In this document: positions 19,501 through 26,430 of the stretch, piece after piece | How positions within the stretch are numbered: the first letter of the stretch is position 1 | How the letters are laid out: the number at the start of each line of letters is the position of its first letter | Source: CBFHMJ01 sp965656875 | Lineage (GTDB): Bacteria; Pseudomonadota; Gammaproteobacteria; Enterobacterales; Alteromonadaceae | NCBI GenBank assembly: GCA_965656875.1 | Contig: CBFHMJ010000003.1 | Location: 186,001 to 250,000 of the forward strand | Direction of reading: 5' to 3' | DNA: 64,000 nucleotides | Made by a program: the position numbers and the translations under genes | Notes under the pieces: generated by a model | Databases searched by the model: none | What the model saw: only the letters and a program-made list of their open reading frames with translations | What the model was told of the DNA's origin: nothing

Positions 19501-19817
19501 AGGCTGGCCATGTCCATTGTGGTGCCCCATTCAAATTCCAGTACAACATCAGATTGATTGGCTCGAGACACTGAATGTACTTTGCGAATACCTTTTACTG
19601 TACCTATGGTCTCTTCAATGGGTTTGGTGACCAACTGTTCAACTTCAGACGGTGCTGCGCCCGGATAATCGGTTCTGACCGTCAGGGTTGGGTAGGATAG
19701 TTCTGGTAGTAAGTTCAGCGATAAACGTGATAACGAAACCAGACCGAATAAGACAATTGCGAACGTGAACATCCACACGGTCACCGGACGGGTGACCGCT
19801 ACATTAACAAGTTTCAT
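16542..19817 (-). CDS. RND efflux pump permease, first of the operon, with a central insertion
   Basis: 1091 residues, about 60 longer than the usual RND pump. The N-terminus is VAVTRPVTVWMFTFAIVLFG; the relay helix is LAVGLLVDNSIVVLENI (Asp-Asn). The extra length is in the central cytoplasmic region (roughly residues 490-575), which has a charged piece (KKEKPPESDE) followed by a hydrophobic stretch (FWAIAKVFGFIFRVVFYYL, then ALTIAFTWLF) that could enter the membrane. The final part is canonical (IVFIGLIMLAGIVVNNAIVL). It starts 14 bp after the fusion-protein gene. No outer-membrane channel gene is in the operon, so a TolC-like partner elsewhere is presumably used. Confidence 0.9.
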   Translation of the reverse strand: MKLVNVAVTRPVTVWMFTFAIVLFGLVSLSRLSLNLLPELSYPTLTVRTDYPGAAPSEVEQLVTKPIEETIGTVKGIRKVHSVSRANQSDVVLEFEWGTTMDMASLEVREKLDVQQLPLDVKKSLILRFNPSLDPVMRYGLQLTGDGATPDALKAARTYAWETIKRQLETVSGVASVKLGGGLEQEIHVLIDPQKAGQLNISIESIANRLEQENINASGGQLDDGNREFLIRTLNQFKSLDDIRNVYIATIGSRHIKLSDIATIDDVHKERTSITRVNNDEAIEIALYKEGDANTIEVAEGVKKALKRIRKELPENYNVSLIYDQSTFIANAIDEVKSAAIIGGILAMFVLFFFLKNIAATLIISISIPVSVIATFNLMYGNDISLNIMSLGGIALAVGLLVDNSIVVLENIARHKEMGKSPTESATVGTNEVAMAITASTLTTMAVFFPLVFVQGIAGQLFSDQALTVTFALLASLIVALTLIPMLSAHTKKEKPPESDELITESHPVQKPEQIWKLPFWAIAKVFGFIFRVVFYYLPLALTIAFTWLFRGLSFVTSKLFMPLLWSFDKFYNGFAHVYHRVLELALKQRALFMTLIIAAGSSSLILLPKVGVELIPDMAQGEFVVEVNLAPGTVLEETDGVLLTLARTAAEHPDVERTSTLAGTGSLMNASASQGGDYWGKINVILKSGRGEAEQASVINALRDVVQRIPGVEAKFTSPELFNFATPLEIELSGYNLTSLRRASDAIASQLADNGRFVDIETTLQDGQPEVKVVFDHERLSHLGLTAPAVSRLIDAKVGGSIATQYSINDRKVDVLIRTQERDRDSVEDIANINVNPGGEFPVPLSSVASVTQSIGPGEITRVSQQRVAIISANLAYGDLSKAVADAQRILTNTQLPLDVDARIAGQSEEMDASFESLKFALLLAVFMVYIVMASQFESLLHPFLILFTVPLAASGSIFGLYITGTNISIIVFIGLIMLAGIVVNNAIVLVDRINQLREDGVDKITAIKEAAESRLRPIIMTTLTTTLGLLPMAIGLGEGAEIRAPMAITVIFGLGFSTLLTLLFIPMIYSVFDRKTFAKPATNAEVTHG

Positions 19818-19831
19818 AGAGTTGGCTCCGA

Positions 19832-20908
19832 TTAAATTGAATCGATGATTTGAACCTGAGCCTGATCTTTCAGATTGGCGTGCCCGGCAGTAACGATAAC
19901 TTCATCCATGTTCAGACCATCGAGGACTTCGACGAACTGGTCATCTTTGAAGCCTGTTTGTACAGTCTTTTTCGTCACTACATTGTTTTCGACGACAAAT
20001 AATGTGTCGGTATTGTCCATCGAAATCACAGCGCTGTGAGGCACTAAAATGGTGTTGGTGTGGGTTTTATACTGGATATCTACACTGGCGAACATGCCTG
20101 GTTTCAGTACGTCGTCGCTATTTGGTACTTTCAATGTAACTTTGAACGTGCCGGTCGCTTCATCAATGATTGGACTGATGCGCTCGACAACGGCTGTTGC
20201 ATTAGCAATGGCAGAGCCTGAGAATTTAAGTTTTGCGTTTAGGCCTTTTTTAACATGCCACAACTGTTGTTCTGGTAAATGTACGATGCCCTGAAGCTCT
20301 TTGCTTTGAACAATATGGAACAGAGAATTTGCTTGATATTGTTGAATCAGATTACCTTTTTTAACGTAACGCTGAGCAACATAACCATCAATTGGAGCGA
20401 CGATATTGGTTTCTTTTAAATCTAGTTTTGCAATGTCTACCGCGACTTTTGCCGCTTCATAGTCCCATTTTAGTTTTTCGTAAGTGTCTGCAGAGACCAG
20501 GCGTTTGCCGTGAACTTTTTTGATTCTTTCCAGTTCGCTTTTAATACGGGCCAGTTCTGCTTTTGATTTGTCGAGATTAAGCTGATAACGCTCACTTTCG
20601 ATTTTTGCGAGGATTTGTCCTTCTTTTACGTAGTCGCCTTCTTCAACATAAAGTTCTTTGATAATGCCTGCGACTTTACTCATGACTTCTGCTTCTTCAC
20701 GAGCTTCAAGGACTGCGGTGGTCGAGTAGTTAGACGAAATATCGCCCGTAATAGCTGAAGTTACTTCAACCGGAATAGTGGCTACTTTTTCTTCTTTTTG
20801 TTCAACGTTGTTCGATGCATTCGCTTCTCCACAGCCTGTTAATGATGCTGTTCCAGAAACGATTGCGGTTGCCAATGCCAGTTTTACGAAAAATTTTTGG
20901 GCAGACAT
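19832..20908 (-). CDS. RND efflux membrane fusion (periplasmic adaptor) protein
   Basis: 358 residues with a lipobox (SLTGCGE, Cys at about residue 26), so probably a lipoprotein. Order: beta-barrel and lipoyl half-motif (VAGIIKELYVEEGDYVKEGQ), a helical hairpin (KSKAELARIKSELERIKKVH), the second lipoyl half (NIVAPIDGYVAQRYVKKGN) and a C-terminal beta-barrel. This is the HlyD/AcrA-type adaptor that links the inner-membrane pump to an outer-membrane channel. It is the first gene of the operon, preceded by AGGAAG. No regulator gene is adjacent. Confidence 0.93.
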   Translation of the reverse strand: MSAQKFFVKLALATAIVSGTASLTGCGEANASNNVEQKEEKVATIPVEVTSAITGDISSNYSTTAVLEAREEAEVMSKVAGIIKELYVEEGDYVKEGQILAKIESERYQLNLDKSKAELARIKSELERIKKVHGKRLVSADTYEKLKWDYEAAKVAVDIAKLDLKETNIVAPIDGYVAQRYVKKGNLIQQYQANSLFHIVQSKELQGIVHLPEQQLWHVKKGLNAKLKFSGSAIANATAVVERISPIIDEATGTFKVTLKVPNSDDVLKPGMFASVDIQYKTHTNTILVPHSAVISMDNTDTLFVVENNVVTKKTVQTGFKDDQFVEVLDGLNMDEVIVTAGHANLKDQAQVQIIDSI

Positions 20909-21289
20909 AAATAACTTCCTATTACCAAAATTTGCTATGTGCGATTCATAGCACTGTCTGTGCCAATGTTTTTAATTAAATAAATTTCATTAAAAACATA
21001 TAGTTATAGTTCTTAGTGGTGATTAAAAATAACCCAGTTTCACGTGACTGATAAATCTAACCATATTGTGGTTCATCTTACTAATTATTGGTTAGCATCA
21101 ATGAGTAACTTATGTAATGTATAAACGTTATTTTTATGTTGCGAACTATAAAGCAATTAATATGACTAAGGCGTGCTATTTTGTTTCAATCTGTATCATT
21201 AGTCGAATGAAACGCGTAAATGGTTTGAATGTAGCGAGAAAAAAACTGGCTGGCAAAGGTCAAAAGGCCAAAGGTTGCAACAGACATAA
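20909..21289. promoter_or_regulatory. Intergenic region upstream of the RND operon
   Basis: About 380 bp between the RND fusion-protein start and the gltA terminator. It is AT-rich and presumably holds the RND operon promoter. The 61-codon open frame at 21117-21302 has no ribosome site, runs into the gltA terminator and has unlikely composition, so I do not call it. Nothing else recognisable. Confidence 0.35.
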
Positions 21290-21315
21290 AAAAACCCGGT
21301 AAAAACCGGGTTTTT
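21290..21315 (-). terminator. Rho-independent terminator of gltA
   Basis: Perfect 11-bp stem AAAAACCCGGT/ACCGGGTTTTT with an AAAA loop, 20 bp past the gltA stop. It is symmetrical and could work in both directions. Confidence 0.93.
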
Positions 21316-21334
21316 AAGGAAGAATTAAACGCGC

Positions 21335-22621
21335 TTAGCGTTTGTCCATGTCTGGATACTCACGAGAAACTTCACCCGTGTACATCTGACGAGGACGACC
21401 AATTTTTTGGCCTTTCTGAGATAACATTTCGTCCCAGTGTGAAATCCAGCCAACTGTACGAGACATAGCAAAGATAACAGTGAACATACTGGTCGGGATG
21501 CCAATCGCTTTAAGAATGATACCTGAGTAGAAATCTACATTCGGGTATAGTTTCTTCTCTACGAAGTACGGGTCTTCAAGCGCGATACGCTCAAGTTCCA
21601 TAGCAACGTCAAGTAATGGGTCCTGGATATTCAGTTCATTCAGAACTTCGTGACAAGTATCACGCATTACTGTAGCGCGAGGATCGAAGTTCTTGTAAAC
21701 ACGATGACCAAAGCCCATCAGACGGAATGGATCGTTCTTGTCTTTCGCTTTAGTAATAAACTCAGGGATGCGGTCAACAGAACCGATTTCCTGAAGCATT
21801 TTCAGACAAGCTTCGTTTGCACCACCGTGAGCAGGTCCCCACAGAGAAGCAATACCAGCTGAAATACATGCGTAAGGATTAGCACCTGAAGAACCAGCCA
21901 GACGAACAGTAGATGTTGAAGCATTTTGCTCGTGATCTGCGTGAAGCATAAAGATTTTATCCATCGCATTCGCGATAGTTTTGCTTACGTTATATTCTTC
22001 AGCAGGTACTGAGAACATCATGTGTAAGAAGTTCTCGGCATAGTTCAGGTTATTACGTGGATAAACGAAAGGCTGTCCAATGCTGTACTTGTAAGCCATA
22101 GCAGCAATGGTTGGTAGCTTAGCGATAAGACGATGAGCACTTCGCTTTCGCTGCTCTGGATCGTCAATAGCCAAATCGTCGTGATAGAACGAAGACATCG
22201 CACCAACAACACCACAAAGCATTGCCATTGGGTGAGCTTCAACATTGAAGCCCTGGAAGAAGCTGGCAATCTTCTCATGTACCATCGTGTGATGTGTGAT
22301 GGTTGTTGTGAACTCTTCTAATTCATCTTTGTTTGGTAACTTGCCTTCAAGAAGAAGATAGCAAAGTTCAAGATAGTTAGACTTTTCAGCTAACTGATCG
22401 ATCGGATATCCCCTGTGTAGGAGAACGCCTTTACCGCCATCAATATAAGTGATTTCAGATTCACAAGATGCGGTAGCCATAAAGCCAGGATCAAAAGTGA
22501 AATAACCGTGCTGGCCCAGTGTTCGAACGTCGATCACGTGATGACCAGCCGTACCATTCAAAATGGGCAATTCAAACGGCTCCTGACCATCAATATGAAT
22601 CATGGCCTTTTTATCTGCCAT
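21335..22621 (-). CDS. gltA: Citrate synthase (type II)
   Basis: 428 residues. Condenses acetyl-CoA and oxaloacetate to citrate, the entry step of the TCA cycle. Catalytic and substrate motifs are present: LHADHEQNASTSTVRLAGSS, WGPAHGGANEACLKML (active His), MGFGHRVYKNFDPRA (oxaloacetate-binding His/Arg) and VDFYSGIILKAIGIP (catalytic Asp). Length and the N-terminal domain (TFDPGFMATASCESEITYID) fit the hexameric, NADH-inhibited Gram-negative type. Start ATG 22621 follows AGGGGA. Divergent from sdhC, as in Escherichia coli. Confidence 0.98.
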   Translation of the reverse strand: MADKKAMIHIDGQEPFELPILNGTAGHHVIDVRTLGQHGYFTFDPGFMATASCESEITYIDGGKGVLLHRGYPIDQLAEKSNYLELCYLLLEGKLPNKDELEEFTTTITHHTMVHEKIASFFQGFNVEAHPMAMLCGVVGAMSSFYHDDLAIDDPEQRKRSAHRLIAKLPTIAAMAYKYSIGQPFVYPRNNLNYAENFLHMMFSVPAEEYNVSKTIANAMDKIFMLHADHEQNASTSTVRLAGSSGANPYACISAGIASLWGPAHGGANEACLKMLQEIGSVDRIPEFITKAKDKNDPFRLMGFGHRVYKNFDPRATVMRDTCHEVLNELNIQDPLLDVAMELERIALEDPYFVEKKLYPNVDFYSGIILKAIGIPTSMFTVIFAMSRTVGWISHWDEMLSQKGQKIGRPRQMYTGEVSREYPDMDKR

Positions 22622-23036
22622 ATAAGTTCCCCTTTTAGGATGTTAATGTAGTCAATTAAGCAAACCGGCGTATTTTACCAGTAACTGGTTAGCAAAAGTC
22701 AATTTAACAGCCAATATTATCAATATTATTTATATTTATTCGGTTTGTCTGCCGAACTATACACATCTCTTAATTTTAGCTTAAATCCAGGACGCTTCAG
22801 GTATGGGATGTTAATAATCAAAAATTGTAAAATACACCAGGCATATATATACTATCGGCGGTTTATTACCGACATATTTTTAATAGGGTAAATATTGTTA
22901 CTTTTTCCATATATAAGACTTTTGGCTAAGTTTATTTAATGGATATGTAAAGTAATATTGGCAGACCATCTCTGTTCAGAGGATGGATTCATAATAATCA
23001 CCGGAGTTCATTTGGGCTTTTTATAGGCAAATAACC
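22622..23036. promoter_or_regulatory. gltA-sdhC divergent promoter region
   Basis: 415 bp, AT-rich, between two divergent TCA transcription units, so both promoters lie here. A short perfect inverted repeat ACCAGT-A-ACTGGT at 22677-22689 is about 56 bp upstream of gltA and could be an operator. ArcA, CRP and similar sites known from relatives cannot be assigned by eye. Confidence 0.5.
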
Positions 23037-23414
23037 GTGAAAAAAGAAAGACCAGTAAATCTTGATCTGACCACGATCGCTTTCCCGGCATCGGCTCGGG
23101 CTTCTATTCTTCATCGCGTCACTGGTGTAGCTATGTTTTTCGCTCTCGTCTTCATTATTTGGGCGTGGGCTGAATCATTAAGCTCTCCAGAAGGGTTCGA
23201 ATTCGTAAAAGAGTTAATGACCTCCTTTATCGCCAAATTTATAGCCTGGGGTAGTATTGTTGCTCTGAGCTATCACTTGCTTGGCGGAATCAGGCACTTA
23301 CTTATGGATATGGGACACGGCGAAGAGCTGGAGTCTGGAAATTCAAGTGCGAAGCTGGTTATTGCGCTTTGGGTAGTTGTTTCTCTTGCTGCGGGAGTGT
23401 GGCTATGGTTCTAA
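23037..23414 (+). CDS. sdhC: Succinate dehydrogenase cytochrome b556 subunit
   Basis: 125 residues from GTG 23037; the next residues (KKERPVNLDLTTIAFPASA) align with the known SdhC start, which fixes the choice although the ribosome site is weak. Three membrane helices. RASILHRVTGV carries the quinone-site Ser/Arg region and LSYHLLGGIRHLLMD the heme-ligand His. With SdhD it anchors the complex, binds heme b and reduces ubiquinone. First gene of sdhCDAB; overlaps sdhD by 10 bp. Confidence 0.96.
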   Translation: MKKERPVNLDLTTIAFPASARASILHRVTGVAMFFALVFIIWAWAESLSSPEGFEFVKELMTSFIAKFIAWGSIVALSYHLLGGIRHLLMDMGHGEELESGNSSAKLVIALWVVVSLAAGVWLWF

Positions 23415-23752
23415 ATCAAGCATCTTTTAAACGTGATGGCGTACAGGACTTTGTGTCACTAAGAGCTACTGCCATTATTCTAGCGCTATATTCGATTTTC
23501 ATTATCGGATTCTTCCTTATCACCCCTGAGGTTACTTACGATGCATGGCACGGCCTGTTCAGTAACCTTGCTGTTAAGATCTTTACACTACTTGCACTAG
23601 CTTGTATCGCTGTTCATGCGCGCATCGGTTTGTGGCAAGTGTTGACTGATTACGTTAAAGATCAATTCCTTCGTTCAGCTATCCTTTTCGTACTAAATGT
23701 TATGGCGTTTGGCTACTTAGCTGCTGGCTTATTTGTTTTATGGGGTGTGTAA
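23405..23752 (+). CDS. sdhD: Succinate dehydrogenase membrane anchor subunit
   Basis: 115 residues from ATG 23405; an in-frame extension to 23369 exists but MVLNQASFKRDGVQDFVSLR matches the SdhD N-terminus. Three membrane helices; IAVHARIGLWQVLTDYVKD contains the heme-ligand His and the quinone-site Tyr/Asp region. It overlaps sdhC and directly abuts sdhA (the sdhA GTG follows the stop without a gap), so the subunits are translationally coupled. Confidence 0.95.
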   Translation: MVLNQASFKRDGVQDFVSLRATAIILALYSIFIIGFFLITPEVTYDAWHGLFSNLAVKIFTLLALACIAVHARIGLWQVLTDYVKDQFLRSAILFVLNVMAFGYLAAGLFVLWGV

Positions 23753-25525
23753 GTGAAAGTTTCAGTTCGTGAATTTGATACTGTCGTTATCGGTGCCGGT
23801 GGTGCTGGTATGCGCGCAGCGCTACAGATTACTGAGTCAGGAAAATCATGTGCGCTACTGTCAAAAGTATTTCCTACTCGTTCTCATACCGTTTCTGCCC
23901 AGGGTGGTATTACCGTTGCTTTAGGTAATGCGCACGACGATAACTGGGAATGGCACATGTTCGATACGGTGAAAGGTTCCGACTATATCGGTGACCAGGA
24001 CGCTATCGAATATATGTGTAAAACAGGCCCTGAAGCGATCTTTGAACTTGAGAACATGGGGCTGCCTTTCTCTCGTTTTGATAATGGTAAAGTTTACCAG
24101 CGTCCTTTCGGTGGTCAGTCTAAAGAATTTGGTGGTGAGCAAGCGGCTCGTACAGCTGCTGCAGCTGACCGTACTGGTCATGCACTTTTACACTTGCTGT
24201 ATCAGCAAAACGTAAAAAACAAAACGAATGTTTTCAGTGAATGGTATGCACTTGACCTGGTAAAAAATCAGGACGGTGATGTTGTTGGTTGTACTGCTAT
24301 CGACATCGAAACCGGCGAAGTTGTTTACTTCAAGTCTCGCGCTGTTGTTCTTGCAACAGGTGGAGCAGGACGTATTTACGCGTCAACGACTAATGCACAC
24401 ATTAACACAGGTGATGGTGTTGGTATGGCACTTCGTGCTGGCGTTACCGTTCAGGACATGGAAATGTGGCAGTTCCACCCGACGGGTATTGCTGGCGCAG
24501 GTGTTCTGGTAACGGAAGGTTGTCGTGGTGAAGGTGGTTACCTACTGAACAAAGACGGCGAACGTTTCATGGAGCGTTACGCACCAAACGCTAAAGATCT
24601 TGCTGGCCGTGATGTTGTTGCTCGTGCAATGATGACGGAAATCCGTGAAGGTCGCGGTTGTGATGGTCCATGGGGTCCTCATATCAAACTTAAGCTGGAT
24701 CACCTTGGTAAAGAAGTTCTTGATGCTCGTCTTCCGGGTGTTGGTGAGCTTGCTAAAACATTTGCTCACGTTGATACAGCAAAAGAACCTATTCCTGTTA
24801 TTCCAACCTGTCACTATATGATGGGTGGTATTCCTACAAACGTTGCTGGTCAGGCAATCACTGTTGATGCTGACGGTAATGAAAAAGTTATTCCTGGTCT
24901 GTTTGCTTGTGGTGAAATTGCCTGTGTATCTGTACACGGTGCCAACCGCCTTGGTGGTAACTCACTACTTGACCTTGTTGTATTCGGTCGTTCAACAGGT
25001 CTTCACCTGGGTGAAGCGCTTAATGAACAAGATACAAGCCGTGAAGCGTCTCAATCAGATCTTGATGCATCTCTTGCTCGCTTTAATCGTTGGGAAGAAT
25101 CTAAACCTGGTCAGGGTGAAGATCCGGCTCAGATTAAGAAAGATCTTCAAAACTGTATGCAACTGAACTTCTCGGTATTCCGTGAAGGTGACTCAATGGC
25201 TACAGGTCTGAATGAGTTGAAAGAGATTCGCGAAAGACTTAAATTTGCTCGCCTTGACGATAAGAGTAGCGACTTCAATACTCAACGTATTGAGTGTCTT
25301 GAGTTGGATAATCTTATGGAAACTGCTTATGCAACAGCGGTTGCAGCAAACTTCCGTACAGAGAGCCGAGGCGCACACAGCCGCTTTGACTATCCGGAGC
25401 GTGATGATTCGAACTGGTTATGCCATTCGATCTACAACCCGGAAACTGAGTCAATGACCAAGCGTTCTGTAAATATGACGCCAACAACTCGTGAAGCGTT
25501 CCCACCGAAAGCGCGTACATACTAG
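23753..25525 (+). CDS. sdhA: Succinate dehydrogenase flavoprotein subunit
   Basis: 590 residues from GTG 23753. Oxidises succinate to fumarate and passes electrons to SdhB. FAD-binding VIGAGGAGMRAAL at the N-terminus; PTRSHTVSAQGG has the His that carries covalent FAD; HPTGIAGAGVLVTEGCRGEG and the substrate-site Arg/His region (IPTCHYMMGGIPTN, HGANRLGGNSLLDLVVFGR) are intact. Full length for the family. Third gene of the operon; codon use in this block is strongly biased, as expected for high expression. Confidence 0.98.
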   Translation: MKVSVREFDTVVIGAGGAGMRAALQITESGKSCALLSKVFPTRSHTVSAQGGITVALGNAHDDNWEWHMFDTVKGSDYIGDQDAIEYMCKTGPEAIFELENMGLPFSRFDNGKVYQRPFGGQSKEFGGEQAARTAAAADRTGHALLHLLYQQNVKNKTNVFSEWYALDLVKNQDGDVVGCTAIDIETGEVVYFKSRAVVLATGGAGRIYASTTNAHINTGDGVGMALRAGVTVQDMEMWQFHPTGIAGAGVLVTEGCRGEGGYLLNKDGERFMERYAPNAKDLAGRDVVARAMMTEIREGRGCDGPWGPHIKLKLDHLGKEVLDARLPGVGELAKTFAHVDTAKEPIPVIPTCHYMMGGIPTNVAGQAITVDADGNEKVIPGLFACGEIACVSVHGANRLGGNSLLDLVVFGRSTGLHLGEALNEQDTSREASQSDLDASLARFNRWEESKPGQGEDPAQIKKDLQNCMQLNFSVFREGDSMATGLNELKEIRERLKFARLDDKSSDFNTQRIECLELDNLMETAYATAVAANFRTESRGAHSRFDYPERDDSNWLCHSIYNPETESMTKRSVNMTPTTREAFPPKARTY

Positions 25526-25537
25526 GAGTATCGAACT

Positions 25538-26251
25538 ATGAAACTATCGTTTTCAATATATCGTTACAATCCTGATGTTGATAACGCACCTCGCATGCAG
25601 GATTACACGTTAGAAGTTCCTGAAGGTCAGGACATGATGGTACTGGATGCCTTGTTGCTTCTTAAAGAGCAGGATCCTACATTGTCATTCCGCCGTTCAT
25701 GCCGTGAAGGTGTTTGTGGTTCTGACGGTATTAATATGAATGGTAAGAACGGTCTGGCATGTGTTACACCGTTGTCTGACTTATCAGGTAAAGGCAAAAT
25801 TGTTATTCGTCCTTTACCGGGCTTACCGGTTATTCGTGACCTTGTAATTGATATGAGCTTGTTTTATCAGCAATATGAAAAAATTAAGCCATACTTAATC
25901 AACGATACGAAACAACCACCGGCTCAGGAATTCCTGCAATCTCCTGAAGAGCGTGCGAAACTGGATGGCTTGTACGAGTGTATTCTTTGTGCTTGTTGTT
26001 CAACATCTTGCCCGTCTTTCTGGTGGAATCCAGACAAATTTATTGGTCCTGCTGGTTTGTTACATGCTTATCGTTTCCTGGCTGATAGCCGCGATAGTGC
26101 GACAGAAGAACGTCTTGCCGACCTTGATGATGCTTACAGTGTATTCCGCTGTCACGGTATCATGAACTGTGTAAGTGTTTGTCCAAAAGGATTGAATCCG
26201 ACTAAAGCAATTGGCGAAATTAAGTCAATGTTATTGAAGCGAGCAGTATAA
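25538..26251 (+). CDS. sdhB: Succinate dehydrogenase iron-sulfur subunit
   Basis: 237 residues. The N-terminal ferredoxin domain binds [2Fe-2S] (CREGVCGSDGINMNGKNGLA then C); the C-terminal domain binds [4Fe-4S] and [3Fe-4S] (CILCACCSTSCP, and CHGIMNCVSVCPKGLNP). It carries electrons from SdhA to the membrane quinone site. AGGAG precedes the start by 7 bp. Ends the sdh unit, followed by hairpins before sucA. Confidence 0.98.
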   Translation: MKLSFSIYRYNPDVDNAPRMQDYTLEVPEGQDMMVLDALLLLKEQDPTLSFRRSCREGVCGSDGINMNGKNGLACVTPLSDLSGKGKIVIRPLPGLPVIRDLVIDMSLFYQQYEKIKPYLINDTKQPPAQEFLQSPEERAKLDGLYECILCACCSTSCPSFWWNPDKFIGPAGLLHAYRFLADSRDSATEERLADLDDAYSVFRCHGIMNCVSVCPKGLNPTKAIGEIKSMLLKRAV

Positions 26252-26292
26252 CTGCCGCTTCAGCGTCGTGTTGTAAGACTATGGTCTTATAG

Positions 26293-26326
26293 AGTCAAAG
26301 GAAAATATGGCTGAATATCTTTGACT
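26293..26326 (+). other. Inverted repeat in the sdhB-sucA spacer
   Basis: AGTCAAAG and CTTTGACT form an 8-bp stem around an 18-nt AT-rich loop. A smaller hairpin (TAAGAC-TATG-GTCTTA) lies at 26274-26289. The spacer may be structured to stabilise or process the sdh mRNA 3' end. Confidence 0.5.
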
Positions 26327-26349
26327 TTTGAAAATATTTTGTTGTATAT

Positions 26350-26379
26350 AGCCATTTCATTTTTTGGAATGGCTTTTTG
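26350..26379 (+). terminator. Terminator or attenuator between sdhB and sucA
   Basis: AGCCATT/AATGGCT stem closing an AT-rich loop, followed by TTTTT. It probably ends part of the sdhCDAB transcripts, with read-through or a separate promoter feeding sucA. Confidence 0.7.
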
Positions 26380-26430
26380 TTTTAAAAATTAACACGTTGT
26401 TATTTGCGCTACATCATAAGGCTTAGGTAA

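Noticed and set aside
21117..21302. 61-codon open frame upstream of the RND operon
   Set aside because: No ribosome site, runs into the gltA terminator, and has low-complexity basic composition at its end; most likely chance.
23921..25520. Several long antisense open frames opposite sdhA
   Set aside because: Shadows caused by biased codon use in a highly expressed gene; no ribosome sites or domains.
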